Assembly (NCBI GenBank): GCA_963921355.3 | Contig: OZ001190.1 | Span: 3,348,001-3,412,000, forward strand | Direction of reading: 5' to 3' | DNA: 64,000 nucleotides | DNA from: CAWUEZ02 sp963921355 | Lineage (GTDB): Bacteria > Pseudomonadota > Alphaproteobacteria > Thalassobaculales > Thalassobaculaceae | In this document: positions 35,115-43,212 of the stretch, in pieces | How positions within the stretch are numbered: the first letter of the stretch is position 1 | How the letters are laid out: every line of letters starts with the position of its first letter | Notes under the pieces: generated by a model | The model's database searches: none | Told to the model about the DNA's origin: nothing | The model's input: only the letters and a program-made list of their open reading frames with translations | Made by a program: the position numbers and the translations under genes

Positions 35115-36256
35115 AGCACCTGCATGCCTTCCCGCCAGACCCGCCGGACAACGGGGACGCCGTCATCGAGCCGTCTAAAGCGGATCAGGTCCGCCCGCTT
35201 GCCGACCGCAATGCGCCCGCGGTCGTCCATGGCGATCATGTCGGCGGGATTTCGGGTCACGGTCGCCAGCGCGGCCGGAAGGCCTATGCCGTGATGCTCG
35301 TTCAGCAGCAACGCGCCGTTCAGCAGGCTGGCCGGCACGTAGTCCGAAGACAGAGCATCGAGCAGGCCCGCCTCGGCCAGTTCGCCGGCGGAAACGTTGC
35401 CGGAGTGAGAGCCACCGCGCACCACGTTCGGACCGCCCATGACGGTCGTCATGCCTTGGGCATGGGCCGCCCTGGCGGCGACGAGGGTGGTCGGGAATTC
35501 GCTGATGGTCAGGCCCATGGCGACCGCCTCGTCGACATGCTCCTCGGTCGCGTCGTCGTGGCTCGCCATCGGATGGCCGGCCTCGCGCGCCATCTCTGCG
35601 AGGATTTCGCGGTGTTTGGCGGAATAGATCTCCTGGGCCCTCTTGCGGTCTTCCATCATCCGTTCGAAGGCGGCGTCATCGAGTTGATGGCGGCCCTTGT
35701 AGTAGACCCTGAGCTTCTCGATGTTGACGAACTGCCGTTGATCGGGGGTGTGATCCATCAGGGATACCAGGCGGACCAGCGGGTCATCCTTGAACGGCTC
35801 AAACAACCGCAGGACATCCTTGTGGGCGACCTCGCAGCGCATATGGAGGTGGTGGTCGGCCCGCAGCAGCCCCTGGTCGCGGAATGCGTGGATGGCCTCG
35901 GAGGATTCCCGGACCAGGTGATCTCGGACATCCTCGCTCAGCGTGCCGCCGACCGCGATCGCGTGCAGAACCGTCGTGATTCCCGCGGCCACGACCTGGG
36001 CGTCATGGGCCAACAGGGCCGATGATGTCGGCCAGTGAACCCTCGGGCGCGGCTGGACATGCTTCTCCAGATTGTCGGTGTGCAGTTCGATCAGGCCCGG
36101 ACAGAGATAGTCGCCTTCCAGATCCAGATGACCCTCGGCCGCCGACGCTCCCGCATCGATGTCGACGATCCTGCCGTTCTCGATGCGAACCGTGCCGTGA
36201 ACGATCTCGTCCTCGAGAACGATCTGCGCGTTCGTCAGGGTGAGGGCAGGGCTCAT
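35111..36256 (-). CDS. phnM: C-P lyase pathway triphosphohydrolase PhnM
   Basis: PhnM removes pyrophosphate from the ribose triphosphonate formed by PhnGHIL to give ribose 1-phosphonate 5-phosphate. The 381-residue amidohydrolase-fold protein has the metal His pair in CPGLIELHTDNLEKHVQPRP, the DHHLHMRCE His, LMDHTPDQRQF, and HDDATEEHVDEAV and GGPNVVRGGSHSGN regions. Its start overlaps the phnL stop (ATGA). Confidence 0.95.
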   Translation of the reverse strand: MSPALTLTNAQIVLEDEIVHGTVRIENGRIVDIDAGASAAEGHLDLEGDYLCPGLIELHTDNLEKHVQPRPRVHWPTSSALLAHDAQVVAAGITTVLHAIAVGGTLSEDVRDHLVRESSEAIHAFRDQGLLRADHHLHMRCEVAHKDVLRLFEPFKDDPLVRLVSLMDHTPDQRQFVNIEKLRVYYKGRHQLDDAAFERMMEDRKRAQEIYSAKHREILAEMAREAGHPMASHDDATEEHVDEAVAMGLTISEFPTTLVAARAAHAQGMTTVMGGPNVVRGGSHSGNVSAGELAEAGLLDALSSDYVPASLLNGALLLNEHHGIGLPAALATVTRNPADMIAMDDRGRIAVGKRADLIRFRRLDDGVPVVRRVWREGMQVL

Positions 36257-36966
36257 GCCGCCGCCCTCGCGTTCTCCAGATCGAAGGACCGGGTGCCGAT
36301 CGCGGCCCGGACCTCAGCATCGTGAAAGATCCCGACGATGGCGGCACCGCGCTGGCGGGCCTCATCGATCAGCGTCACCACGGTCTCGCGGTTGGCCTTG
36401 TCGAGGGACGCGGTCGGCTCGTCCAGCAGAAGGATCGGATAGTCCTGAACGAAGGTCATCGAGATGTTCACGCGCTGCTGTTCACCGCCGGAGAAGGTGG
36501 CCGGCGGCAGAGACCAGAGCGCTTCCGGAATGCGCAACCGGGTCAGGATGTCGGCGGCGCGGGTCACTGCCTCGGCTTCGGGCACGCCGTGCCCGATCAG
36601 CGGCTCGGTCACCAGTTCCATTGTCGGCACTCTGGGGATGACCCGCAGGAACTGACTGACATAGCCGAGGGTATCCCGGCGAATGCTCATGATCTCATGG
36701 GGTTGCGCGGCGCACAGGTCGACCCAGGTCTCCCCATGGCGCACGCAGATAGAGCCTCGCTGCGGCTTGTAGTTGGCATAAAGCGAGCGCAGCAGCGTTG
36801 ACTTCCCGGCCCCCGATGGCCCGGTCAGGATGACGCACTCGCCGCTCTGCACTGACAGATCGACATCGTCGAACACGTCGATCCGGACACCCTGCTGATT
36901 GTGCAGGACGAAGTGCTTGGAAAGCCCTTGGGCGTGGAGCATCACGCTGTTGTCGAATTTGGTCAT
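36253..36966 (-). CDS. phnL: C-P lyase complex ABC-like subunit PhnL
   Basis: A 237-residue ATPase-like protein: Walker A GPSGAGKSTLLRSLYANY, signature TFSGGEQQRVNISM, Walker B ILLLDEPTASLD and an H-loop near IFHDAEVR. PhnL takes part in forming the ribose triphosphonate with PhnG, H and I. The gene is separated from phnK by 4 bp. Confidence 0.95.
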   Translation of the reverse strand: MTKFDNSVMLHAQGLSKHFVLHNQQGVRIDVFDDVDLSVQSGECVILTGPSGAGKSTLLRSLYANYKPQRGSICVRHGETWVDLCAAQPHEIMSIRRDTLGYVSQFLRVIPRVPTMELVTEPLIGHGVPEAEAVTRAADILTRLRIPEALWSLPPATFSGGEQQRVNISMTFVQDYPILLLDEPTASLDKANRETVVTLIDEARQRGAAIVGIFHDAEVRAAIGTRSFDLENARAAA

Positions 36967-36970
36967 GGCG

Positions 36971-37753
36971 TCACACCGGGAGGATCGAGGAGACGAGGAG
37001 CTGGGTGTAGGGATGCTGCGGGTCGTCCAGGACCTGATCGGTCAACCCGGTCTCCACGAAGGCGCCCCCTTTCATCACCATCAGCCGATGGGACAGCAGG
37101 CGAACGACGCCGAGATCGTGGGTGACGACCACGCAGGCGATTCCGAGAGTCCGGACCAGCGTGCGGATCAGGTCCAGAAGGCGGGCCTGCACCGACACGT
37201 CGAGCCCGCTGGTCGGCTCGTCCATGAACACCAGGCGCGGTTTGGTGACGAGGTTGCGAGCGATCTGGAGACGCTGCTGCATTCCTCCGGAGAAGGTGCT
37301 CGGCATGTCGTCCATTCGGGCGATGTCCATCTCGACCCGCTCGAGCCAGTCGATCGCCTCGGACCGGATGTGCCCGTAGTGCCGATCCCCGAACGCCATC
37401 AGGCGCTCGCCGACATTGGCGCCGGCGGACACCCGCATGCGCAGGCCGTCACGCGGGTTCTGGTAGACGATGCCCCAGTCAGTGCGCATGAGCATGCGGC
37501 GCCGGGCTTCCGACATCTGATAAACGTCGAGCAGGCCGCGATCGCGGGTGGCGTATTCAATCAACCCTTCGCTCGGCTCCATCTGCCCTGAGATACACTT
37601 GAGCAGGGTGGTCTTCCCCGATCCGGACTCGCCGACGATCCCGAGAACCTCGCCCGGGTAGAGATCGAACGACGCTTTACGGCAGCCGATCTGCCGGCCG
37701 TATCGATGGGTGAGGCCGCGGACCTGAAGCAGCGGTGACGGACGGTCGATCAT
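36971..37753 (-). CDS. phnK: C-P lyase complex ABC-like subunit PhnK
   Basis: A 260-residue ATPase-like subunit binding the core PhnGHIJ complex. It has Walker A GIVGESGSGKTTLLKC, signature TFSGGMQQRLQIARNL, Walker B LVFMDEPTSGLDVSVQ and an H-loop VVTHDLGVVRLL. The start is ATG 37753 (MIDRPSPLLQVRG), overlapping the phnJ stop as ATGA; the longer frame upstream lies within phnJ. Confidence 0.95.
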   Translation of the reverse strand: MIDRPSPLLQVRGLTHRYGRQIGCRKASFDLYPGEVLGIVGESGSGKTTLLKCISGQMEPSEGLIEYATRDRGLLDVYQMSEARRRMLMRTDWGIVYQNPRDGLRMRVSAGANVGERLMAFGDRHYGHIRSEAIDWLERVEMDIARMDDMPSTFSGGMQQRLQIARNLVTKPRLVFMDEPTSGLDVSVQARLLDLIRTLVRTLGIACVVVTHDLGVVRLLSHRLMVMKGGAFVETGLTDQVLDDPQHPYTQLLVSSILPV

Positions 37754-38697
37754 TCGGCACCTCCCGCGGCGGCAGCCCGTCCGGCGACATAATCCGGGTC
37801 GCCGCCGTCGCCGATATGCCCGGCATCGCGCCGTTGCTGGCAATAGTCACTGTCCGAGCACACGTACATTCTCCCGCCCTTGTCGTCGGTCACCACCTCA
37901 TCGAGGTAGCTGTCAGCGGCACCGCAGAGAGCGCAGTTCTCGTCCCAACTCTCGATCGAGAACGGATGGTCGTCGAAGTCCAGGGACTTGACGTCGGAGT
38001 ACGGGGGGACGGCGTAGATGCGCTTCTCCCGTCCGGCGCCGAACAGCTGCAGCGCCGGCATCCGGTCCATCTTCGGGTTGTCGAATTTCGGGATCGGGCT
38101 CGGGGCCATGACGTAGCGACCGTTCACCCGCACCGGGTAGTCGTAGGACTTGGTGATCCGGCCGAACTTGGCGATGTCCTCGTACAGGCTGACATGCATC
38201 ACTCCGTATTCCTCGAGGGCGTGCATCTTCCGGGTCTCGAGCTCGCGCGGTTCGAGCTTTCTCAGGGGCTCCGGGATCGGCACCTGGTAGACGATCACCT
38301 GATCCTCGGTGAGCGGGGTCTCCGGGATCCGGTGGCGGGTCTGGATGATCGACGCCTCGGTCGTGCGCTCGGTCGTGGCCACGCCTGCGGTCTTCGCGAA
38401 GAACCGACGAATGTTGACCGCGTTCGTCGTGTCGTCGGCGCCCTGGTCGATGACCTTCAAGGTGTCGTCGGTGCCGATGATGGCGGCGGTCACCTGGATT
38501 CCGCCGGTTCCCCAGCCATAGGGCAGCGGCATCTCACGCGATCCGAATGGGACCTGATATCCCGGAACGGCGATCGCCTTCAGGATCGCCCGCCGGATCA
38601 TCCGTTTGGTCTGCTCGTCCAGATAGGCGAAGTTATAGCCCTCGGCCTCGGTCGGAGCGGCGCTGACGGCGTCGGTCCTGTCGATCGTGTCTGTCAT
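37750..38697 (-). CDS. phnJ: Alpha-D-ribose 1-methylphosphonate 5-phosphate C-P lyase PhnJ
   Basis: PhnJ is the radical SAM-type enzyme that cleaves the carbon-phosphorus bond. The 315-residue protein keeps GYNFAYLDEQTKRMIRRAILKAIAVPGYQVPFGSREMPLPYGWGTGG in segments, and the cysteine set CALCGA, MYVCSDSDYC near residues 250-285 that supplies the Fe-S ligands and the catalytic Cys. A C-terminal extension of about 30 residues follows, rich in Asp, Gly and Ala. Confidence 0.97.
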   Translation of the reverse strand: MTDTIDRTDAVSAAPTEAEGYNFAYLDEQTKRMIRRAILKAIAVPGYQVPFGSREMPLPYGWGTGGIQVTAAIIGTDDTLKVIDQGADDTTNAVNIRRFFAKTAGVATTERTTEASIIQTRHRIPETPLTEDQVIVYQVPIPEPLRKLEPRELETRKMHALEEYGVMHVSLYEDIAKFGRITKSYDYPVRVNGRYVMAPSPIPKFDNPKMDRMPALQLFGAGREKRIYAVPPYSDVKSLDFDDHPFSIESWDENCALCGAADSYLDEVVTDDKGGRMYVCSDSDYCQQRRDAGHIGDGGDPDYVAGRAAAAGGAE

Positions 38698-38707
38698 GGC
38701 AGGCTCC

Positions 38708-39817
38708 TCATTCGGCGGCGTCGGCGACGGCCGATCCTTCGGCGTCGCCGTCCTCGAACTTGCGGCGCAGGGCGCGGACAGTCACCAGTTCTGCCTGGAA
38801 ATCGACGTAGTGGGGCAGCTTGAGGTGCTGCACGAAACCCGACGCCTCGACGTTGTCGGAATGCGCCATCACGAACTCTTCGTCCTGGGCCGGTGCGTCG
38901 ACCGGCTCGCCGAACTCGCGCGCCCGCAGGGCCCGGTCGACCAGTGCCATCGACATCGCCTTACGCTCACAATGTCCGAAGGTCAGGCCATAGCCCCGGG
39001 TGAACTGCGGCGGCGTGGTCGCAGACCCCTTGAACTGATTGATCATCTGGCACTCGGTCAGGGTGATCTCTCCGATCTCGATCGGAAAGCCGAGCTCTTC
39101 CGGCGCGAATTCGACGGCGACTTCTCCCATCCGGATTTCGCCCGCGAACGGATGATTTCCGCCGTAGCCGCGCTGGGTCGAGTAGCCGAGCGCCAGCACG
39201 TAACCCTCGTCTCCGCGTGCCAGGTTCTGGAGGCGGGCGGAACGGTCGGCCGGGTAGCGCGGTGACTCCCGGGTCAGGTCGAACACCGGAGCATCCTCTG
39301 GATCGGGATCCTCCTTTTCGACAAGACCTTCGTGATCGAGGATCTCCGTCACCCGGGGCATGCCGGCATCGACCGGCTCGTCCGCGATTTCGGAAGCTGG
39401 ACGGTTGTCTCCGGCTGCCAAGGCGAAGTCCAGGAGCCGATGCGTGTAGTCGAAGCTCGGTCCCAGAACCTGGCCTCCCGGCAGGTCCTTGTAGGTCGCC
39501 GAGATCCGCCGGCGGACCGCCATCGTGGAGGTGTCGACCGGTTCGCTCGCCCCGAACCGGGGCAGGGTCGTGCGGTAGGCGCGCAGCAGAAAGATCGCCT
39601 CCTGCAGATCACCTCGTGCCTGTTTGATCGCCAAGGCCGCCAGGCTGCGGTCGTAGAGCGAGCCCTCCGTCATCACCCGGTCGACGGCCAGTGTCATCTG
39701 TTCGCTGATCTGCTCCAGGTTGAGCTCCGGAACGGCGGGGTCGCCGCGTCGCTCCTCGGCCAGCAGTTTCTGGGAGTTCTCGATGGCCCGCTCGCCACCC
39801 TTGACGGCGACATACAT
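38708..39817 (-). CDS. phnI: C-P lyase core complex subunit PhnI
   Basis: PhnI, with PhnG, H and L, couples a phosphonate to the ribose of ATP; alone it can act as a purine nucleosidase. The 369-residue protein has MYVAVKGGERAIENSQKLL at the N-terminus, QARGDLQEAIFLLRAYRTTLPRFG, LGYSTQRGYGGNHPFAGEIR, and the C-terminal SHxGF-like region DNVEASGFVQHLKLPHYVDF. It lies 10 bp upstream of phnJ and 3 bp after phnH. Confidence 0.96.
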   Translation of the reverse strand: MYVAVKGGERAIENSQKLLAEERRGDPAVPELNLEQISEQMTLAVDRVMTEGSLYDRSLAALAIKQARGDLQEAIFLLRAYRTTLPRFGASEPVDTSTMAVRRRISATYKDLPGGQVLGPSFDYTHRLLDFALAAGDNRPASEIADEPVDAGMPRVTEILDHEGLVEKEDPDPEDAPVFDLTRESPRYPADRSARLQNLARGDEGYVLALGYSTQRGYGGNHPFAGEIRMGEVAVEFAPEELGFPIEIGEITLTECQMINQFKGSATTPPQFTRGYGLTFGHCERKAMSMALVDRALRAREFGEPVDAPAQDEEFVMAHSDNVEASGFVQHLKLPHYVDFQAELVTVRALRRKFEDGDAEGSAVADAAE

Positions 39818-39820
39818 GGC

Positions 39821-40432
39821 TCAGCTCTCCTCTGGGTCCGCGTCGACCACTGTCGTGCGGGGCAGCGAAACGACGTCGGTGCCGTGAACGAAGATCAGGT
39901 CGACACCGCAAGGGAACAGGCTCCCGTTCTCCTGCCATTCGCCCCAGAACCCGGGGCGTAGACCCTTGACCGACAGTCGATGGACGCTCTCAATCCCGGG
40001 GCCGCGGAGAGTGAGGCTGCCGGTCGCCGCCTCGAGCCCATCGGTCTGTACAATCAGAGTCGTCGAGCGTTCCGGAAAGGCCTGCTCTCCAGGGGTGCAG
40101 CTCGAAAGCGCGGGAGCCTTGTCGGCGCTGGCAAGTGCGAAAGCCGCCTCGCCGGGAGTGTCGATGATCGGACAGCCGCAATGGAACCGCAGGAATGCAA
40201 GCGACTCCTCCGTTTGCAGTTCCGGTGCGATCCACAGCGGCGTGTCGTGATCGACCAGGGTCAGACACAGCGCGGCGGTCGCCGGGTGCAGCGGGGCAGG
40301 GGCGTCGGTAATGCCTTCCAGCGTGTGGATCCGGCCGGGACGCGCCGTTGCTTCCAGCAGGCTTCGGAAGACACTCTGGGCGTCAAGCACCGGATCCCGA
40401 AATCCGGGTTTGATTTCCGGGGACAGGGTCAT
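39821..40432 (-). CDS. phnH: C-P lyase core complex subunit PhnH
   Basis: A 203-residue core-complex protein: PGFRDPVLDAQSVFRSLLEATARPGRI, TAALCLTLVDHDTPLWI, RFHCGCPII, GEQAFPERSTTLIV and the end LRGPGIESVHRL with GEWQENGSLFPCGVDLIF. The start is ATG 40432, two bases after the phnG stop; the frame upstream runs antisense-free but inside phnG. It forms dimers with PhnG, I and J. Confidence 0.95.
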   Translation of the reverse strand: MTLSPEIKPGFRDPVLDAQSVFRSLLEATARPGRIHTLEGITDAPAPLHPATAALCLTLVDHDTPLWIAPELQTEESLAFLRFHCGCPIIDTPGEAAFALASADKAPALSSCTPGEQAFPERSTTLIVQTDGLEAATGSLTLRGPGIESVHRLSVKGLRPGFWGEWQENGSLFPCGVDLIFVHGTDVVSLPRTTVVDADPEES

Positions 40433-40434
40433 GA

Positions 40435-40917
40435 TCAGGCTCCCCGGACCATGGTGAAGAAGTCGACCTTGGTGGAGGCGGCCTTGCGGCCCCGGTTGCG
40501 CTTCGAGTCCTCGTGGCGCAAGGAAAGGGGGGCGATCAGCGCCCGCTCGAGGGCGTCGCGACGCGACGGCGTCTGCATTATGGCGTCGACAACCGCCGCC
40601 AGTTCGGCATGATGTCGGTTCCGCCCCATGACATACCCGAAGCCGACGGCACCGTAGTCCAGCTGGACCGCGCAACGGGTGACCGTGACCTCACCGAGAT
40701 TGAAGCGCTGACCGGTGCCACCGGCGCGACCCCGTGTCATCACCATGCCGATCTCCGGCGGGCGGATCACTGTCCAGGCGGGCTTGGCGGGAAGGTTGTT
40801 CCAGAGCGCTTCGAGATCCTCGAAGTCGGCCTTGGCCAGGGTGGACAGCCATCGCTGGCGGGCTCGCTGTTCTGACGTCTGTTCCGGTGACGCGGCGGTG
40901 GGGCGTTTCTGTGACAT
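40435..40917 (-). CDS. phnG: C-P lyase core complex subunit PhnG
   Basis: A 160-residue subunit: RARQRWLSTLAKADFEDLEALW, VIRPPEIGMVMTRGRAGGTGQRFNLGEVTVTRCAV in parts, GFGYVMGRNRHHAELAAVVDA and the end KVDFFTMVRGA, as expected of PhnG. The start is ATG 40917 (MSQKRP); a start 27 bp upstream is possible. It is first in the phnGHIJKLM-N operon and faces the divergent phnF gene across 113 bp. Confidence 0.94.
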   Translation of the reverse strand: MSQKRPTAASPEQTSEQRARQRWLSTLAKADFEDLEALWNNLPAKPAWTVIRPPEIGMVMTRGRAGGTGQRFNLGEVTVTRCAVQLDYGAVGFGYVMGRNRHHAELAAVVDAIMQTPSRRDALERALIAPLSLRHEDSKRNRGRKAASTKVDFFTMVRGA

Positions 40918-40933
40918 CGACGAATTTCCAATT

Positions 40934-40943
40934 TGTCTAGACA
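40934..40943. promoter_or_regulatory. candidate PhnF operator
   Basis: TGTCTAGACA is a perfect 10-bp palindrome 17-26 bp upstream of phnG in the divergent phnG-phnF spacer. Its core TCTAGA with flanking G/C matches the style of operators bound by the HutC branch of GntR repressors. The position suits repression of both directions by PhnF. The match is read from sequence; binding is inference. Confidence 0.55.
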
Positions 40944-41030
40944 TCCAGACCTATCGACGGCAATATGCGCTGGAGTTCCGCCGTTGTAAAGACGGCAAAG
41001 GTGAAGTTTTCGTGTCAGGAAGGATCCGCC

Positions 41031-41789
41031 ATGTCGGTGATCGACCGGGAGTCGGGGACGGCGGTCTGGCGCCAGATTGAGGAGACCCTGGCGGCGGAAA
41101 TCGAAGCCGGCGCCTGGAGCGAGGGAGCCCGACTGCCGACGGAGGCGGAGTTGTCCCGACGGTTTTCGGTGAACCGCCACACGGTCCGACGCGCCGTCGG
41201 AGCGCTGGTCGACCGCGGTCTGATTCGCGTCGAACAGGGCCGGGGCGCTTTCGTGCGCGAGAACGTCCTGGAATATCTCGTCGGCAGACGGACCCGCTTC
41301 ACCGAGAACGTCCGACGGGCGAACAGGATGGCAAGCGGGCGCAGCCTGTCCTTCCAGCGGATGCGGAGCGACCGCGATGTCGCCCGCAAGCTGCGGGTGA
41401 ACCCTGGAACGGCGGTGCTGCAGTTTGAAACCGTTGGGGAGGTCGACGGCCGCCCGCTTTCTTACGGAATCCACTGGTTTCCGGCGAAGCGATTCCCCCA
41501 ATTCATGGAGGCGTACGAACCATCGCACTCGATAACCCGGGTGATGGAGCACCACGGCATTCCGGACTACGCCCGCGCGGTGACCAAGGTCACGGCACGG
41601 ATGCCCGATGCGGCGGACGCGGACATTCTCCAACAGCCCAGGGCCCGACCGGTCCTTTTCGTCGAGTCAGTCAATGTCGACCAAACCGGCACACCGGTTC
41701 AGTTGTCACACGTTCGATATTCGGCTGACCGTTTTCAAATGGTCTTCGAGTCGATGCCGGAAGGATCAGGATATTTTGATGCCGATTAA
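41031..41789 (+). CDS. phnF: GntR-family (HutC subfamily) phosphonate operon repressor PhnF
   Basis: A 252-residue transcription factor. N-terminal winged helix-turn-helix: VWRQIEETLAAEIEAGAWSEGARLPTEAELSRRFSVNRHTVRRAVGAL (in pieces over residues 13-60), then GRGAFVRE. The C-terminal UTRA ligand domain has VNPGTAVLQFETVGEVDGRP and RPVLFVESVNVDQTGTPV. It is divergent from phnG, the usual place for phnF. The start is ATG 41031, near AGGAAGGA. Confidence 0.93.
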   Translation: MSVIDRESGTAVWRQIEETLAAEIEAGAWSEGARLPTEAELSRRFSVNRHTVRRAVGALVDRGLIRVEQGRGAFVRENVLEYLVGRRTRFTENVRRANRMASGRSLSFQRMRSDRDVARKLRVNPGTAVLQFETVGEVDGRPLSYGIHWFPAKRFPQFMEAYEPSHSITRVMEHHGIPDYARAVTKVTARMPDAADADILQQPRARPVLFVESVNVDQTGTPVQLSHVRYSADRFQMVFESMPEGSGYFDAD

Positions 41790-41871
41790 AATTATCTGGT
41801 AAAGTAATCCCTGCAATTGATTCGGGTTGGACAGATAGCGGTGTCCGTACTCAAGTAGGGAAGAATGGCAG

Positions 41872-43158
41872 TTGGCTTTCGATCCTAACAATGTCGACTG
41901 GAAGCTTGCTGAATTGATCCGCAAGCACGGTTCCTTTCTGAACAATTACCCCGACGGGCAACGGGCCGACATGCGCGGCCAGCAGCACAAAGGCGCGTTG
42001 CTGAACGGGGTCGATCTGCGGCGGGCGCTGATGATCGGCGGCAATTTCCGCGGCGCCCAGTTTGTCGGCGCCAATCTGTCCGAGGCGTCGTTCGCCAGCG
42101 CCAAGCTGCGCGCCGCCGACCTGACGGGGGCCAAGCTGATCAAGGCCGATCTGCGGGGCGCCGATCTTGAGGATTGCAAGCTGGCGTCGGCGGACATCAC
42201 CGATGCCGACTTCCGCGCAACCAAGATCGGGGCGGAGCCGGGCCAGGAAACGGTGACCAACCTCGGGGGCGCGGACCTGGACGACGTACGCGCGGTCCGC
42301 ACCAACCTGACCCATGCCAACCTCATGGGCGTCACCGCCCGCCGGTCTCGCTTCGACGGCAGCGTTCTCGACGGCGTCAACATGAAGGGGGCGGTGCTCG
42401 AGCGGGCAACCTTCGTGAACTCAAGCCTGCGCGGGGCGAACCTGCAGGACGTGAACTTCGCAGATGCCCGCCTGTCCAACACCGATCTGACCGGGGCGGA
42501 CCTTCGCTCCTGCCACCTCGACGGTGCCGACATGTCAGGCGCCAACCTGACCGATTGCGTGATCGCGTCGGACATGGATTCGCTGGAACCCGATGTCCGC
42601 GATCTTCTGGTCAGCCACTTCGCCTGGATCAGCTCGGGCGGGCGCAAGGGCAGTCGGGCGAGTTTCGCCGGCCGCAACCTAGAGGGTGTCAACTTCGCCG
42701 GCGCCGATCTGTCGGCAGCCGACTTCACCGGCGCCAACCTGGCCGGGGCCAACCTTCGCCGATGCTCATTCCGCTTCACCAAGTTCGCCAGCGCCCGGCT
42801 GGAGAAAGCGCAGCTGCAGCGCTGTGATCTACGGGGCGCCAACTTCCACGCCGCGATGCTCTCACACGCTGACCTGCAGGCCAGCCTGCTGACCCCGATG
42901 CGGATCGTCGATCCCAGAACGGGAGAAGAGAAGGGGGGCTGGCCAGCCGATCTGACGGAAGTCGAAGCCATCGAAGCAAACTGCGCCCGGGTTGATTTCG
43001 GCGGCGCGAACCTGTCCAAGGCGGTCTTCGACGGGGCCGACCTGACCCATGCCCAGCTCGCGGGATGTTCGGTCGACCAGACCAGTTTCGAAGGCGCGAA
43101 GATGGACAAGGCGCGGATGCCGAACGGCGACGAGCCGGTGGCTGCGGGCACTCACTGA
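41872..43158 (+). CDS. Pentapeptide-repeat protein
   Basis: A 428-residue protein made mostly of A(D/N)LxX pentapeptides, for example GANLSEASFASAKLRAADLTGAKL in parts from residue 60, a second block around 145-230 (LRGANLQDVNFADARL) and a third near 265-345. Short insertions separate the blocks and a conserved-looking N-terminal part (LAELIRKHGSFLNNYPDGQRADM) precedes them. The fold is a right-handed square beta-helix, used by some members as DNA mimics or scaffolds; none is implied here. No ATG suits; I use TTG 41872 after GGGAAGA. Confidence 0.88.
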   Translation: MAFDPNNVDWKLAELIRKHGSFLNNYPDGQRADMRGQQHKGALLNGVDLRRALMIGGNFRGAQFVGANLSEASFASAKLRAADLTGAKLIKADLRGADLEDCKLASADITDADFRATKIGAEPGQETVTNLGGADLDDVRAVRTNLTHANLMGVTARRSRFDGSVLDGVNMKGAVLERATFVNSSLRGANLQDVNFADARLSNTDLTGADLRSCHLDGADMSGANLTDCVIASDMDSLEPDVRDLLVSHFAWISSGGRKGSRASFAGRNLEGVNFAGADLSAADFTGANLAGANLRRCSFRFTKFASARLEKAQLQRCDLRGANFHAAMLSHADLQASLLTPMRIVDPRTGEEKGGWPADLTEVEAIEANCARVDFGGANLSKAVFDGADLTHAQLAGCSVDQTSFEGAKMDKARMPNGDEPVAAGTH

Positions 43159-43171
43159 GATTCGGCGCAGA

Positions 43172-43203
43172 GACGGCCGACACCGCGAACGGTGACGGCC
43201 GTC
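43172..43203. terminator. stem-loop between convergent genes
   Basis: An 8-bp stem GACGGCCG/CGGCCGTC with an inner CACC/GGTG stem around a GCGAAC loop, followed by CCGTTT, lies between the pentapeptide gene and the aldehyde dehydrogenase gene. Likely bidirectional terminator. Confidence 0.6.
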
Positions 43204-43212
43204 CCGTTTACC

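Noticed and set aside
41946..43151. 401-residue minus-strand frame antisense to the pentapeptide-repeat gene
   Set aside because: The repetitive frame arises from the repeated plus-strand codons; it has no recognisable domain.
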